Part shown: in pieces, positions 46,619 through 58,884 of the stretch
Position numbering within the stretch: position 1 is the stretch's first letter
Layout: each line of letters starts with the position of its first letter
Source: Manihot esculenta
Taxonomy: Eukaryota > Streptophyta > Magnoliopsida > Malpighiales > Euphorbiaceae
Assembly (NCBI RefSeq): GCF_001659605.2
Contig: NC_035162.2
Span: forward strand, 11,799,248 to 11,863,247
Length of the DNA: 64,000 nucleotides
Reading direction: 5' to 3'
Notes under the pieces: model-generated
What the model saw: only the letters and a program-made list of their open reading frames with translations
The model's database searches: none
Told to the model about the DNA's origin: nothing
Translations under genes and position numbers: made by a program

Positions 46619-47781
46619 TGAGCTATGCCAGACCGAGCTCAGAATGAAATAAAATTCCAAAAAAAAAAGGTGATTGGACCTGGACAATGACCACCAGCAC
46701 TGCCAGACCGAGCCAGAAAGAGAAAGCTCAGCAAAGAAAAATAACGAAATAAGGCAGAATGAAAATATGAACAAACGCGCTGAAGCACAGCCTATATTCA
46801 GATCAACACAAGAAGCAGCAAAGCAAGTCCGAACTCATTAAAAGGCTCAAGACACTTAAAAATTGAAAACAAAAATCTAAGTTCACAAACTCGTTAAGTA
46901 GATGGGCTCACTAGCCGGATGGACTCGTAGACGTGGACAACCAAGCTGAATAACGCCAAAATGTGAAAGAAATAGTAAAGAGCCAAAATCCCCATATGAA
47001 GGGACCCACAAACGCAGAACGCATAAAAAATGAACAAGAGCAAAAAGCCAAGCTCCCAGCCCGGATCAGCTCACAGTAAACAAATACTTAGCAAAGATGA
47101 GCCAAATAAAGGAAAGCACCAAAAGGCCGAGCTCCCCATCCCAGCAGGATACACAACCCAGACTGCACTAAGTGTCAAAGGGTTACTTCGAAAAGGATAA
47201 GGCGTCCGAGCCCGTGACAAGAACGAGATTTAAAAATCATCTAAGGCGGGGCACTTATGCGAACAAGTTATCTCTCCAAGTATTATATGTCCGAGCTCGC
47301 AAACACCAAAGAGGTCGTGAGCCAAAAGATGGAAATCCCCTCATCAAAATAAGAAAAACTCGTAAGTAAGAAGTCCAGTCAGACTCCGAGCTCTTAGCCC
47401 AGGTCAGTTCGATTGGCAAAGTCCCAAAAGAGACAACCTGGTCCATTAATTAATTAGCGTTGAGTGAGTTGAAATTTGTTGAGTGAACATCTGGCTTAAG
47501 TTTTTTATGATTAAGTTAAGTGAGAAGAAATTCACAAATCAGAATGGAGAAAATAGATTAAGTCTTGAAAGGTTTGAGCAGATCGGCAAAGCCATTAAGG
47601 CAGTCTAAGCAAAAAATAATCCAAGTATAAATGGGGCATAGGCCGAGGTGAAATCTCATTCATCATCAAACATATATCTCCAGATCGACATACATTTAAA
47701 TATCAAAGTAAAAAGACAAGGAAATAAAAGGCAGAAAGTACAACGCAAGTACAAAGAAGAAAAATAAATATCTTTATTTAT
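46619..47781. other. Noncoding spacer of the second Tat-like element
   Basis: No ORF with recognisable content. Purine-rich on the plus strand, with scattered AGCTC and CCGAGC words. It corresponds to where pol would lie in a complete element. Confidence 0.5.
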
Positions 47782-49029
47782 TCATTTATCTAAGGGTACA
47801 GAAGACGAGTTCAAACTGACAAGGTCGTTCAAAGGTTTATTTATACTATCCTCTCCTTGGAGCCCAGCATCATGACGTCTAGTTGGCGGGGGAGGAACTC
47901 CTTTGGGCAACAGGTTATCATCCTCCCCGTAGCGCACTTCCTCGCCATCAGAGTCAACTTCAGGAGCTCGAAGGTGAGCCAACGGGGTAGATGGGGCATC
48001 CCTAGCAGCCTTTAGGCCTTAATTGAACCCATAAGCAAACATGTGAAAGGCTGAGTTATATAATTTCTCTTTCATTGCATCAAAAGCCTGGTACTCTGCA
48101 AGTCACGCCTCACAGGCCTGCTCGATCTTGGCCTTCAGCTCAGAGGAGTCCTTGTACTCCTATAGGCGCTTCTCACAGGCCTGATCAATCTCGGCCTTCA
48201 GTTCAGCAGAATCCCTATACTCCTGCAAGTGCTCCTCACAGGCCAACTAGACTCTGTCCTCTGCAAGTCTAGTGTCCTTAAGTAGGGCAGAACACCTCTC
48301 CTCCAAGATAGTAACCTATTGGCGGAGTTGCTGTTGTTGAAGTTGCGACTCCTCCGCTACTGAGGCCATGCCTTTCAAGTCCTCAGTGCACTTGCTGAGC
48401 TCCTGCTCAAGGACGACAACTCGAGCCAGAGCCTCCTCCCTTTGTGCCGTCATTGCCTCACATCGAGCCCGGGCTTCATCACGTTCCACCTTAGCCGCCT
48501 CGCATTGGCCCCAGGCCTCGTTGCGCTGAGCTCTAACCTCGTCCTGCTCTCGACAGGCATCTTCCAGAGAAGACAACTGCATCAAAGCCTCATCACGATG
48601 AGACTTTGCTGCAGTAGCCCACTCGGAAGCCCTGTCGGCCTCATCCCACATCCCAGCTAAATAGAGAGTGAGGTCATCAAGCTGGCTCTGGAGGACAACT
48701 AGGTTCCCGCGAGCGTCTCCAGTCGCCATGAGGTTCTCCTCATGGCAGGCTTCCTCGATCTGCCGGTCCATCAAGCTCTGTAGGGACTGATCCCGAGCAT
48801 CGATATCCATATAAATACCCAGCACCTAATAGAAGGAAACAGTAAGCAAAGTTAGAAGACAACAAAAATACAGCGAACTCAAAATAATAAAGCGACTCAC
48901 CATGAGGAGCATCTCTCGGAGGCTATCCCCTAGCTCCTTCCGGGACCATGAATGAAAAGCCACCTACTGCCGGGTAAAGCAAGCTAGATGGCTGGCGAGA
49001 GTGAGGAAGCGCGGATCCGAGGCATTAGC

Positions 49030-51309
49030 TGTAACGACCCAGAAACCGGACCACTACCGGCGCTAGGATCCAGATCGACATAAGGTCGCCGGGACCCGTA
49101 GCAAGCCAAACATACATCCTGAATACCTGTCAAATCCCATACATGATCACACATATACATAAACATGAGAACTTTTTCTTTTCTTTTCTTTTCTTTTACC
49201 AAGCTCAACCTGTGCATGCACATAAACATAAACATAAACCACACACTAGAGTCTCATCACATGCTCCAATGGGGTATCTCATCAAACATCAAGCTTGGTT
49301 GAACATAAGCATCATAAAACATAGATCATGTATATACACGGGATTATTCAAACATACTATGGTCAAGCACAATTCTAATCCTCAATATCAATATTACATA
49401 ACATGACTGATCATAACCTTACATCATTTTACAAATCATCATGTCCACATCTAACTATTACAAATCACAAGACTTTACTCTTCTTGACTCCCTGAACTAG
49501 CCCGTACCTGCAAACCTGGGGGATATAGGGAAAGGGGTGAGCTACTAGAGCCCAGTGAGCAGAATACTAAAACATTTAAAACATATGCCATCATGTAATG
49601 CATCATATCACAGACAAATCACATCAAGGGTGAACCTGTCACCAAATAGTCCCAGCATCATATCCGTGCCAGGCCGTAGAATGGGGTCCTGGTCTTCCTG
49701 TCATATCATAACATTACTTACCATTGCCCCAGGGCCTCATCTGGGCACCTGGTCTTCACGTGCCATACCGTGCCAGGCCGTAGAATGGGGTCCTAGTCTT
49801 TCCTCAGGGACTAATTGGATCATACAGCATTCACCCACATCCACAACAAAGAATGCAGTGCAACATATTCGTGGATTCTAATGCAACAACCTATTATATC
49901 ACATGGCATTCGTGATGCATGATTCATGCTAAAACTTGCATTTAATTTAAAACATAAGGTTTATTCTACTCACCTCAGGCTACCTCTGACAATGAACTGA
50001 AGCAGCTGACTCACTGCTGGGGTCCTCGGTTCCTTGGGTCCGAACCTACACAGGTGGACTCAAATAAGGGACCAAACATACTAGAACATGACTCTAAAAA
50101 TATCCCCCAAAAACCCTTTAAAAACCTCAAAACAATCAAAGAATTCATGCAAAGGAGGGCTGAATAGGGCACTTTCGACGGCAGGTTCGGCGGCCGAAAG
50201 TCCCTCCAGAGCTGAAAGTCATGCACCTTCGGCGGCACTTTCGGCGGCCGAAGGTTCTCTCCAGAGGCGAAACTCATGCATGTTCGGCGGCACCTTCGGC
50301 GGCCGAAAGTCCCCTCCAGAGACGAAAGTCCACTTTCGGGGGCAGGCTTCGATAGCCGAAAGCTTGCCTCCACAGGCAGGTTCGGAGGCCGAAAGTCCCT
50401 TTGGCTGCCGAACCTGAGTTTCTCCCAAAGTGGCAGAAACTCGGCTCTTACGCACATTTGCCTCCCAAAACCTTCAATCATGCATACAACTCAACCAAAA
50501 CATGCATAAACACATACATAAGCTCCTAGGGGCTTCAATCTATCCTAAACCCCAACTACAACACATCAAAAGCAACTCAGCAACCTACATTATCCATAAA
50601 CACAACACAAAACCTAACAAAGCTCAACTAACCTAAGCATGCGTTTCTTCCCCAAGAATCAACTTGAAACTTGTTTAAAACATATAATGAGCTCAAGATC
50701 GGCTCTTACCTCTTGAAGATCGAGAGGAAAAACGATCCTAGCTCGGAGATGGGAGAGATCGAGTTCCTTGAACCTCCAAGCTCCAAAACTTGCTATTTGC
50801 TTAAAAATCTTCAAAACAAAGGTGAAAACTCATAAAAATCATGGAAGATTTGAAGGAAGAACTCAAGATCGGCATGAGAGCGGCGAAGACTCACCTTGGC
50901 CAAAAATGAGGAGAAAAAGCTCACTCGTTCAGACATGGGGACCCCTTTATAGGTGGCTGGCCAGGCCACTTTCGGGGGCCTAACGTGCCTCCGCATGCAT
51001 GCCATGTTCGGCGGCCGAACATAAGGTTCGGCGGCCGAACCTGGACTTCCCTCACTTATGCCTTCGGGGGCCTAAAGCACTTCCGAAGCGCATGCATGTT
51101 CGGCGGCCAAACTTGAGGTTCGACGGTCGAACCCGAGTTTTCCTCTAATGCTATTTTCATGCAAAAACTCATTTTCTTTCTTGCTTAAAAACATAAATTA
51201 CATTAAAACATTTTATAAAAACATGGTTTTACCCTTTTAGAAGTCTCCGACTCCCGAGATTCCACCGGACGGTAGGAATTCCGATACCGGAGTCTAGCCA
51301 GGTATTACA
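49030..51309 (-). mobile_element. Solo LTR, Tekay family, inside the antisense ORF
   Basis: 2280 bp between TTAGC duplications (49025-49029, 51310-51314). In minus orientation it begins TGTAATACCTGGC and ends GGGTCGTTACA, and keeps the GCC-box palindromes (51006-51040 and 50180-50300) and TATA (minus strand CCTATAAAGG near 50943-50952). Roughly 90% alike to the LTRs of 3507-13703 at its ends. No internal domain. A (TTTTC)n run lies at 49173-49197. Confidence 0.92.
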
Positions 51310-51698
51310 TTAGCGATACTGCGAAACATCTTCTCCCGCAACAGAGGCTGCCGCAGACCCAGAAGTGATCTCTGCAGCATTAAGGAGCTCGTTGTCAGGA
51401 GTAGAGGACAACAGCTCCATGGACCGCTTCCTTTTCTCAGCAGGAGGGAGAGTGGCCTCGGGCGATCTAGCAACACGGTCCCTTTTTGAGGCTTGGCCTC
51501 CAGGAGGGACCTCTATAAGTGGAGCTCGCTTACCAGCAGCTTCTCTGATGGTGATACCACCACTAGTAGCGGCCTTTTTAGCATGGGAAGCAAAAGAGAC
51601 GACCTCAACTCTTCCTCTAGAAGCATCCTCAGTAGCAGGAGTGACCTCAGCCCCTCCTTTAGAGCCGTCCTCAGTAGCAGGAGCGATCTCAGCCCCTC

Positions 51699-53202
51699 TG
51701 ATCAAGCACAATTTAGCCACATTTTTATTATCTCTTTTATTGCTTATTTACACATTTTCTAGCTTAATTTATGGTTTTATCTTATTTTTACAGAAAAGGA
51801 AGAATCTGGAAAATGGGAGAAAAAGTGCAGAAAATTTGCAAAAGGATGATTTGCCCAGTGATTTGCCCAAAAATCTGCTCCAATCACTGCCCAGATCAAG
51901 CTAAAACAGATACCCAGAGGCAACAGACAGCAGTGACATGGGCAAGCGATTTGACCAAGACAATCGAGGATCACTGGCCAAATCACTCGCAGAGGCATAG
52001 AGGACTGACTCACAGAGAAGCGATTTGCCCAGTGATTTGCCCAAGAAACTGGTCAAATCGCCGGGCAAATCACTTTGATAGCAGAAAATTACAGCAGAGC
52101 GGGAAAATGGACAGCAAACAGAAATCCGAATTTTCAGAAGTCCAAATCCAACCCAATCACTTCCAACACTTATCCAAGAGCCACGAAAGAACTTCTCATC
52201 CAAGGAAATCCAATTGCAATCAAATTCAACATCAAAAGAGGAGTCCAACATCAAATCAAAAAGGGATTTCAAAACCCTAGACAATTCTTCAGCTATAAAA
52301 GGGGAGTCTCAAAACCAGCAAAGGCATGATCGAGATAGCAATTCAGCATACTCTCCCCTTCGCCAGAAGCTCTGCAATTTTTCCCTTTTCTCTTCTTTTA
52401 ATCTTTTTGTGTATTTTAGTCACCATGAGTGGCTAAATTCATTATTTTCTAGTTGAAGTTGAGAATATTCAGATTTGTTATGAATTGGGAGGTTTAATAC
52501 TCCATTGTTGAACTCTTATTTGTTTCAATATTTATGCAATCTGATCTTTTCTACAAGTATTACTTTGCTTTTAGAATCAATAAGGGCCCATTGCTTTTAA
52601 ATTGCTTGAGTAATATTGTTTGAATGGTTTAGGTCCGTAATTGCTTGGATTGTTCAAATACACATTCAATCAAGTTGCATAATCTAAACTTGACCACGCG
52701 GTTGGCAAGGATAGAATTGGGTTTTTCTAAGTCTTAATGCAATCAACAGTTGTTCGATGCTACAATGCCCCAAGGACGTTCCTTGGCAACTTGTTGATTA
52801 GTGTTTGATTAGCGAACGTTTCCTAATCAAACTAGAACTAAGGAAGAATTTGGATTGTGAGAAGCGTCTTCCACAACCAAAACTGATTTATTGAAATCAA
52901 ATAGGAGTCTTTAATAATCAATGATCAATTCTGAACAAACTGAATTAGACTCACACTTCAGCTAGAATCTCTTTCTCATTGAAATTCTCATCTATTTAAA
53001 TTATTGCTTTCTTTTGCTATTTAATTTTAATCATCAAATCAAACCCCCATCTTTTAATTATTTGTTATTTACTCATCTTGGTTATTATTAGGAAGATCTT
53101 TAGTGTCAATTCCCTGTGGTTCGACCCTATTGCCACTATCTACAAGTTTATTGTTGATTGTTTAATAGGTTTATTTTTGACGGCTTCGACAACCGCCTAT
53201 CA
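51699..53202. mobile_element. Solo LTR of an unrelated family in the antisense ORF
   Basis: 1504 bp, TGATCAAGC...CGCCTATCA, between CCCTC duplications (51694-51698, 53203-53207). The right end has CCTGTGGTTCGACCC and TTTGACGG...CGACAACCG, the style of LTR ends found in Tat/Ogre-type elements. No coding capacity. The repeated motif GATTTGCCC(A)(G)TGATTTGCC near 51850 and 52020 is internal to it. Confidence 0.85.
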
Positions 53203-55369
53203 CCCTCTTTTAGAGCCTCCCTCCGTGGATTCTTTAATAACGATGGGATTTTGAGAATCTGGAAGAGAGGTCGGCTTGGGCTTGGGGGCAGCAGGAGATT
53301 TGGAGGCATTGGGAGTCCTGCCGCGACTGTATGCCTTAGAAGTACCGGAGCGGGAGTCCTTGAAGACCGACCCCATAGTTCGAGAAGTGATAGGGGCAAG
53401 AGGGGCAGTCTGGCCAGCAGCCCGGGGAGAAATGGCATGGGTGATCTCTTGATTCGTGTCAGCCATAGACCTACCAGCTTGGAAGGCTTCTAGGGCGGCC
53501 CTCATGTTCTCCCTGGATAAGGTAAAGTTCCTCGGGGGCTTAATTTGCTCCATTGGGAGGTCGGAAGCTGCAAAAAATGAAAGCACCCAAACAATCAGAG
53601 ACAAATGCAAGGAAAATAAAAATAGAAGAAAGATGGAACATTAGCAAGCAAATACCAGCTTTTCGACAGTCCTGAAGACTAGACACGAATATGCACTTCT
53701 TGACATCATACTTCTGAAAAACAGAGGTCAGTATGAGAAGGCAGATCTGTTCAGAAAGAGACAGTTGAGGAAGGTCATTACAGCCTAGGGGCACATCTCT
53801 CCAAGAGAGGTCTACCTCCCAGGATATCCCAGAACCTTCCTTCAGCTCCACCACTATAAAACCTTCAATCCAGCCCTTAATAGAATCCTTATACACCAAA
53901 AAGATAGATAGCCCTCCTCGGGGAGTAAAATAATAGAATCCTTGGCTAGCCCTAACCAAACGGAAGAAGGTGGAGAACAGGGCGGCAGAAGGAGTGAAGC
54001 CCCAACACAGACTGACAAACTCGAAGGAGCACATGAAAAGAATGGAGTTGGGTAAGAGCATGCGGGGAGTAACCCCAAAATATCGAAAAACCTCAATAAA
54101 GAAGGGGAAAAAGGGAAAAGTCAAACTAAAATCACGTTGCTTGACAAAGAAGATCAAGCTACGATCTCGTTGAGGATCGATTAGACCCAGTGAAGGAGGA
54201 ACAGGGAGAACGATCCTCTCATTACGAAGGGGAGCCCTAATGTGATAAATGGAGGTATCCAAATAGTCCCGAGAAAAGAAATTGATGAGGGAAGGAGTGA
54301 TGCAAGACTTCAAATTTACGACAGCAGGAATCCTAGGGGCAGCCATTAGAGAGCAAGAGACGTACCTCGGAGAGATTTTCGTAGAGGATGGAAGGGATGA
54401 AGCACAGAGAGCGAAGTAAGAAGAAGAGTTTGGAAAAAATTGGGGTTTTGAATTTGAAAAGAGTAAAGGTAATGAAAGGACGCTTTGATAGGAGCTGTTC
54501 TCAGCTGTGCAGTCATAATGGATCTGTAACAGCCCGAAAACTGGTACCCCTCTGTAACGGTCCGAACCATCACTGGCACTAGGATCCAGATCGGCTTAAG
54601 GCCGCCGGGACCCGTAGCAAGCCGACTATACTCTTTGTGTACCTGATAAATCCCATACATGATAAAAAATACTCAACAATCCTGTAAAACTCTCAAGGCT
54701 TAACTACTGCTACTCAGATATGCCAATCTGAAATGGCCCTCAGAGCCTAGACCCGTGACTACTATCTGCTATGGGTCAAGGGATTGAAACCCTTTTAATT
54801 TGTAACACAATCCATTGGTATCTCAACAAAGCCATACATTAAGCCTGATACACACATTTGTCATCAAGAAACGTAAAACAGGATTCATGTACAAGGGATT
54901 AATCATACATCACACTAAAGCAAAGACATGAGGGAAAGCACAAGTCTATCCAGTCTATGACAGTACATATCTATACATTACATTACAACTAATCTTTTAT
55001 TTACATCATGTCCACTACGCTATTACAAACATACATTCATGCATCTCTTTCTTTACTCTTGCTGACTCTGACTTCCCATAGCTATCCCGGACCTGCAAAA
55101 CTGGGGTTAAGGGAGTGGGATGAGCTCTATAGCCCAGTGAGTAGGAACAATAAAACAGTTCATTCATTACGTGCTCTCATGGAATGCATCACATCACAAA
55201 CACATCATCTCACGGATGAATTTGTCACCAATAGCCCTCTACTACATGTCATAATATGTCCTGCTGTGCCAAGGAGACTAGGTCATCACCTGGACTTCTC
55301 TTATCTGTCTCATATCATAACATGTCCCACTATGCCAAGGAGATTAGGTCATCACCTGGACTTCTCTTA

Positions 55370-58300
55370 TGTAACAGCCCGGAAACTGATACCCCTCTGT
55401 AATGGCCCAAACTGCTCGGCGCTAGGATCTAGATCGGCTTAAGGCCGCCGAGACCCGTAGCAAGCCTAAACTGAACTCTGTATACCTGATCAATCCCATA
55501 CATGATCCAACTAGAACACTAGCTTTTAAAACCTTTTCTGTAAAACCACCAGTCTTAACCTTAAAACCACAGCCGTCAAGGCCTACACCAGTGATCATCT
55601 ACTAAGCTGAAAACATAGAACCCACTCTCTTAGGGTCAGCATATTACAGGCTAGCCTTACTTTCCGTTATGGGTCAAGGGGTTTTATACCCTTTCTTCCC
55701 TCTCAGATGGGTCAAGGGGTTTTATACCCTTTCTTCCCTGATCACTGGAGTTTTATAAACACATCATATGTTAAGCCTAGCTTGACACATTTCTCATCAA
55801 GAAATGTAAAACAGGACACATGCATACACTAGGGATTCAGCATACACTGGGCAAAGCACAACTCTAGACATTATCTCATTATATCCTCTATCTCTTTACC
55901 ACCTGCTCTTTCCATGCATAACCTGTATCTACAACATGCTAACACATTATGTCCAGACATCATGTTCACTACTATACTATACAAACAAACATAACATAAC
56001 ATAGCATCCTTTAATCTTTACATCGTCTTGCAAAAACATATACATCAAGCTTCTTGTATACAGATACATGCCACATGCCACTCTGTCACAACCTATGCGT
56101 AAACTCTGCTCTCCCATAGCTCACTCTACTGAACTCTGGCCCTGAAAAACTGGGGTTAAGGGAATGGGGTGAGCTACTAGAGCTCAGTGAGTAGAAACCA
56201 TAAAACAGTTCATTCATTACATGCTTTCATGGAATGTGTCACAGCACAAACATCTCACATCTCGGATTAGACATGATCCCATAACTCCCTCTGTCGGTGC
56301 CTGGCCCCTACGGACTCCCAGGTCACTACATGTACTAGAGCCCGGCCCCTAATATGGAGCTCCCAAAGGTCTTATCTAGACATAACAGATTGCGGGCTAC
56401 TGAGATCGCCTTGGTCCATCCCATCAACAATAAGAATGCAATGCAGCATATTCGTGATCTCTAATGCAGTACAACCTAGTATCATATGGCATCCATGATG
56501 CGTGTCTCATGCTCATACTGTCCCTATCTTTAACCATTAGCTGTAAAACATGCATAGTTAGTTCTACTCACCTGAAGCCAAGCTGTGGCTAACTCTGGGC
56601 CAACTCTCACACTGGAGCTAAACACCTCGCCTCAGATCCGCTCCTACACAGGTGGACTCACATGAGGTGCCAAACAACTCTAACATAACTCTCAAACATC
56701 TCCCCAAAAATGTAACAGCCCGGCCCCGTACGACCGGCCCTGTTACCGCTCACAGCCCGTGACCTTCTTCTGGGCCCAGCCACTGTGAGCAGCTCTTAAC
56801 ATCCCTTCACCCTCACGGGTTCCAGGCAGGATTTGTCCCCTTGGTTCGCGGGACTTGAACCCGTTCTTCCCAAGTGGATTTGGCCCAATTCCTTCCTCTG
56901 GGAATTAGGTCGCCTCCCCCACTGCTCGAACCCTTGACCTCCCACTTTAAGGGAATAGTCTGGTGAGAGTGAGTACCAATTGTTCCATTGGAACAATTGG
57001 TACTCACTCTCACCAGACTATTCCCTTAAAGTGGGAGGTCAAGGGTTCGAGCAGTGGGGGAGGCGACCTAATTCCCAGAGGAAGGAATTGGGCCAAATCC
57101 ACTCGGGCTAGGGCGGGCCGTAATGGCTCCCCCGAGGGACAAATCCTGCCTGGAACCCGTGAGGGTGAAGGGATGTTATTTTTATGTAACAGCCCGGCCC
57201 CGTACGACCGGCCCTGTTACCGCTCACAGCCCGTGACCTTCCTCTGGGCCCAGCCACTGTGAGCAGCTCTTAACATCCCTTCACCCTCACGGGTTCCAGG
57301 CAGGATTTGTCCCCTTGGTTCGCGGGACTTGAACCCGTTCTTCCCAAGTGGATTTGGCCCAAATTTCCCTTAGGAAATTAGGTCGCCTCCCCCACTGCTC
57401 GAACCCTTGACCTCCCACTTTAAGGGAATAGTCTGGTGAGAGTGAGTACCACTTGTTCCAATGGAACAACTGGTACTCACTCTCACCAGACTATTCCCTT
57501 AAAGTGGGAGGTCAAGGGTTCGAGCAGTGGGGGAGGCGACCTAATTTTCTAAGGGAAATTTGGGCCAAATCCACTTGGGAAGAACGGGTTCAAGTCCCGC
57601 GAACCAAGGGGACAAATCCTGCCTGGAACCCGTGAGGGTGAAGGGATGTTAAGAGCTGCTCACAGTGGCTGGGCCCAGAGGAAGGTCACGGGCTGTGAGC
57701 GGTAACAGGGCCGGTCGTACGGGGCCGGGCTGTTACAAAAAACCCCCCTAAAACACCATAGACATGCATGGAAAAACATGTAAAGGAAGGCAAAACAGGG
57801 CATCTTCGGCGGCACTTTCGGCGGCCGAAAGTCCTCTCCAGAGACGAAAGTCAGGCATGTTCGGCGGCAGGTTCGGCGGCCGAATCTCCACTCCAGAGCC
57901 GAAAGTCCAAACCTTCGGGGGCGAGTTTAGGCGGCCTATCCCACCTCCTCAAGGGTTCGGCGGCTGAAACTCCTTTCGGCGGCCGAACCTGAGTTCCTCC
58001 AGAACCCAGATCCATGCACCAACAAGCCTCCCTAAACCTTCCTAACCCTCTTAACATGCATATAACCTCTTAAAACCATGCACAAACCCTTAAACACACA
58101 TATAGGAGTTGAAAACAACCTTACACTCCCACACACAACAGCACATAACCACATATAGCAAACAAAGGCATAAAGGATGCATAAACCCCTTCATGCACAA
58201 CTCATGCAAACCATGCAAACCTACCCTTTATCCCTCCATAAAACTTGCTTAACACACCATAAAACATAAGGATCGACACTTACCGCTTCAAGAATGAGAG

Positions 58301-58884
58301 TTGGTGTGATCCTAACGTCAAAAGATGGAGAAACCAAGCTTCAAGAGCTTCAAACTCCAAAACCTTGCTCAAAGCTCACAACTCTTCAAAACAAGGATAA
58401 AACTCATTAAAACCATGAAAGAACTTGCAAAAACCATGAAATCATCTCAAGGAGGACATGAGCTCACCTTGGGTGGGAAGAGGAAGAAAACTTACCTCTT
58501 GAACCGACCTAAGGGGCTTTTATAGGTGGCTTGGTCAACCATCTTCGGCAGCCAAACTTGCACCCGCAACTCAGCCAACTTCGGTGGCCGAACCTAGCTT
58601 TCGGGGGCACAAACTCTACCACCTTCGGCGGCCGAACATACCTTCGGCGGCCGAACATACCTTCGGCAGCCGAACCTCTGTTTTTCCCTCCTTGTCCTTT
58701 TTTCTTCAAAATTCATTTCCTTTCCTTTCAAACCCATAAAACACTTAAAAACATGTTAGAAAACCTTTAGAAAACCTTGTAGAAAACTTCAGTTTACCCT
58801 TGCAATACCCCTCAAAACGAATCCGACATCCGAGATTCTACCGGACGGTAGGAATTCCGATGCCTGAACGAGCCGGGTATTACA
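55370..58884 (-). mobile_element. Inner solo LTR nested in the outer one
   Basis: TGTAACAGCCCGG (55370) to GCCGGGTATTACA (58884), duplications TCTTA at 55365-55369 and 58885-58889. About 2.48 kb without the palindromic element it contains. GGCGGCCGAA palindromes at 57800-57990 and 58560-58680; TATA on the minus strand near 58516-58525. Contains a tandem repeat of GATGGGTCAAGGGGTTTTAT near 55665-55735. Confidence 0.92.
56711..57737. mobile_element. Tandem palindromic (foldback) element
   Basis: 1027 bp between AAAAA runs (56706-56710, 57738-57742). It consists of two head-to-tail palindromes. The second, 57185-57737, folds on its centre near 57461 with arms of about 276 bp; only two mismatches were found by eye and there is almost no loop. 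The first, 56711-57184, has its centre near 56996, but its right arm is partly replaced (about 57101-57140) and cut short by about 85 bp. Outer ends TGTAACAGCCCGG and CCGGGCTGTTACA are inverted copies. No ORF is needed to explain it. Resembles a foldback or palindromic TRIM-like element; the superfamily is unknown. Confidence 0.8.

Larger units (their letters stand above)
47782..54346 (-). pseudogene. Antisense ORF of the second Tat-like element, spliced and interrupted
   Basis: Begins with a true ATG at 54346 (MAAPRIPAVV). Exon 1 (54346-53656) holds the PF04195-like domain: FPFFPFFIEVFRYFGVTP, then FEFVSLCWGFTPSAALF and RASQGFYYFTPRGGLSIF. An 88-bp intron with GT-AG ends lies at 53568-53655. 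Exon 2 runs from 53567 and is cut by solo LTRs at 53202-51699 and 51309-49030, continuing to 48901. A 75-bp GT-AG intron (48826-48900) leads to a coiled-coil exon from 48825, open to 48316, then the same frame to 47782 through several stops. Those stops fit CAG/CAA/CGA changed to TAG/TAA/TGA. The end is acidic (HLRAPEVDSDGEEVRYGEDD). Function is unknown; it is now inactive. Confidence 0.75.

Noticed and set aside
57287..57635. Paired 60-67-residue frames on both strands of the palindromic element
   Set aside because: The same sequence read from each arm of an inverted repeat; no start context or domain.
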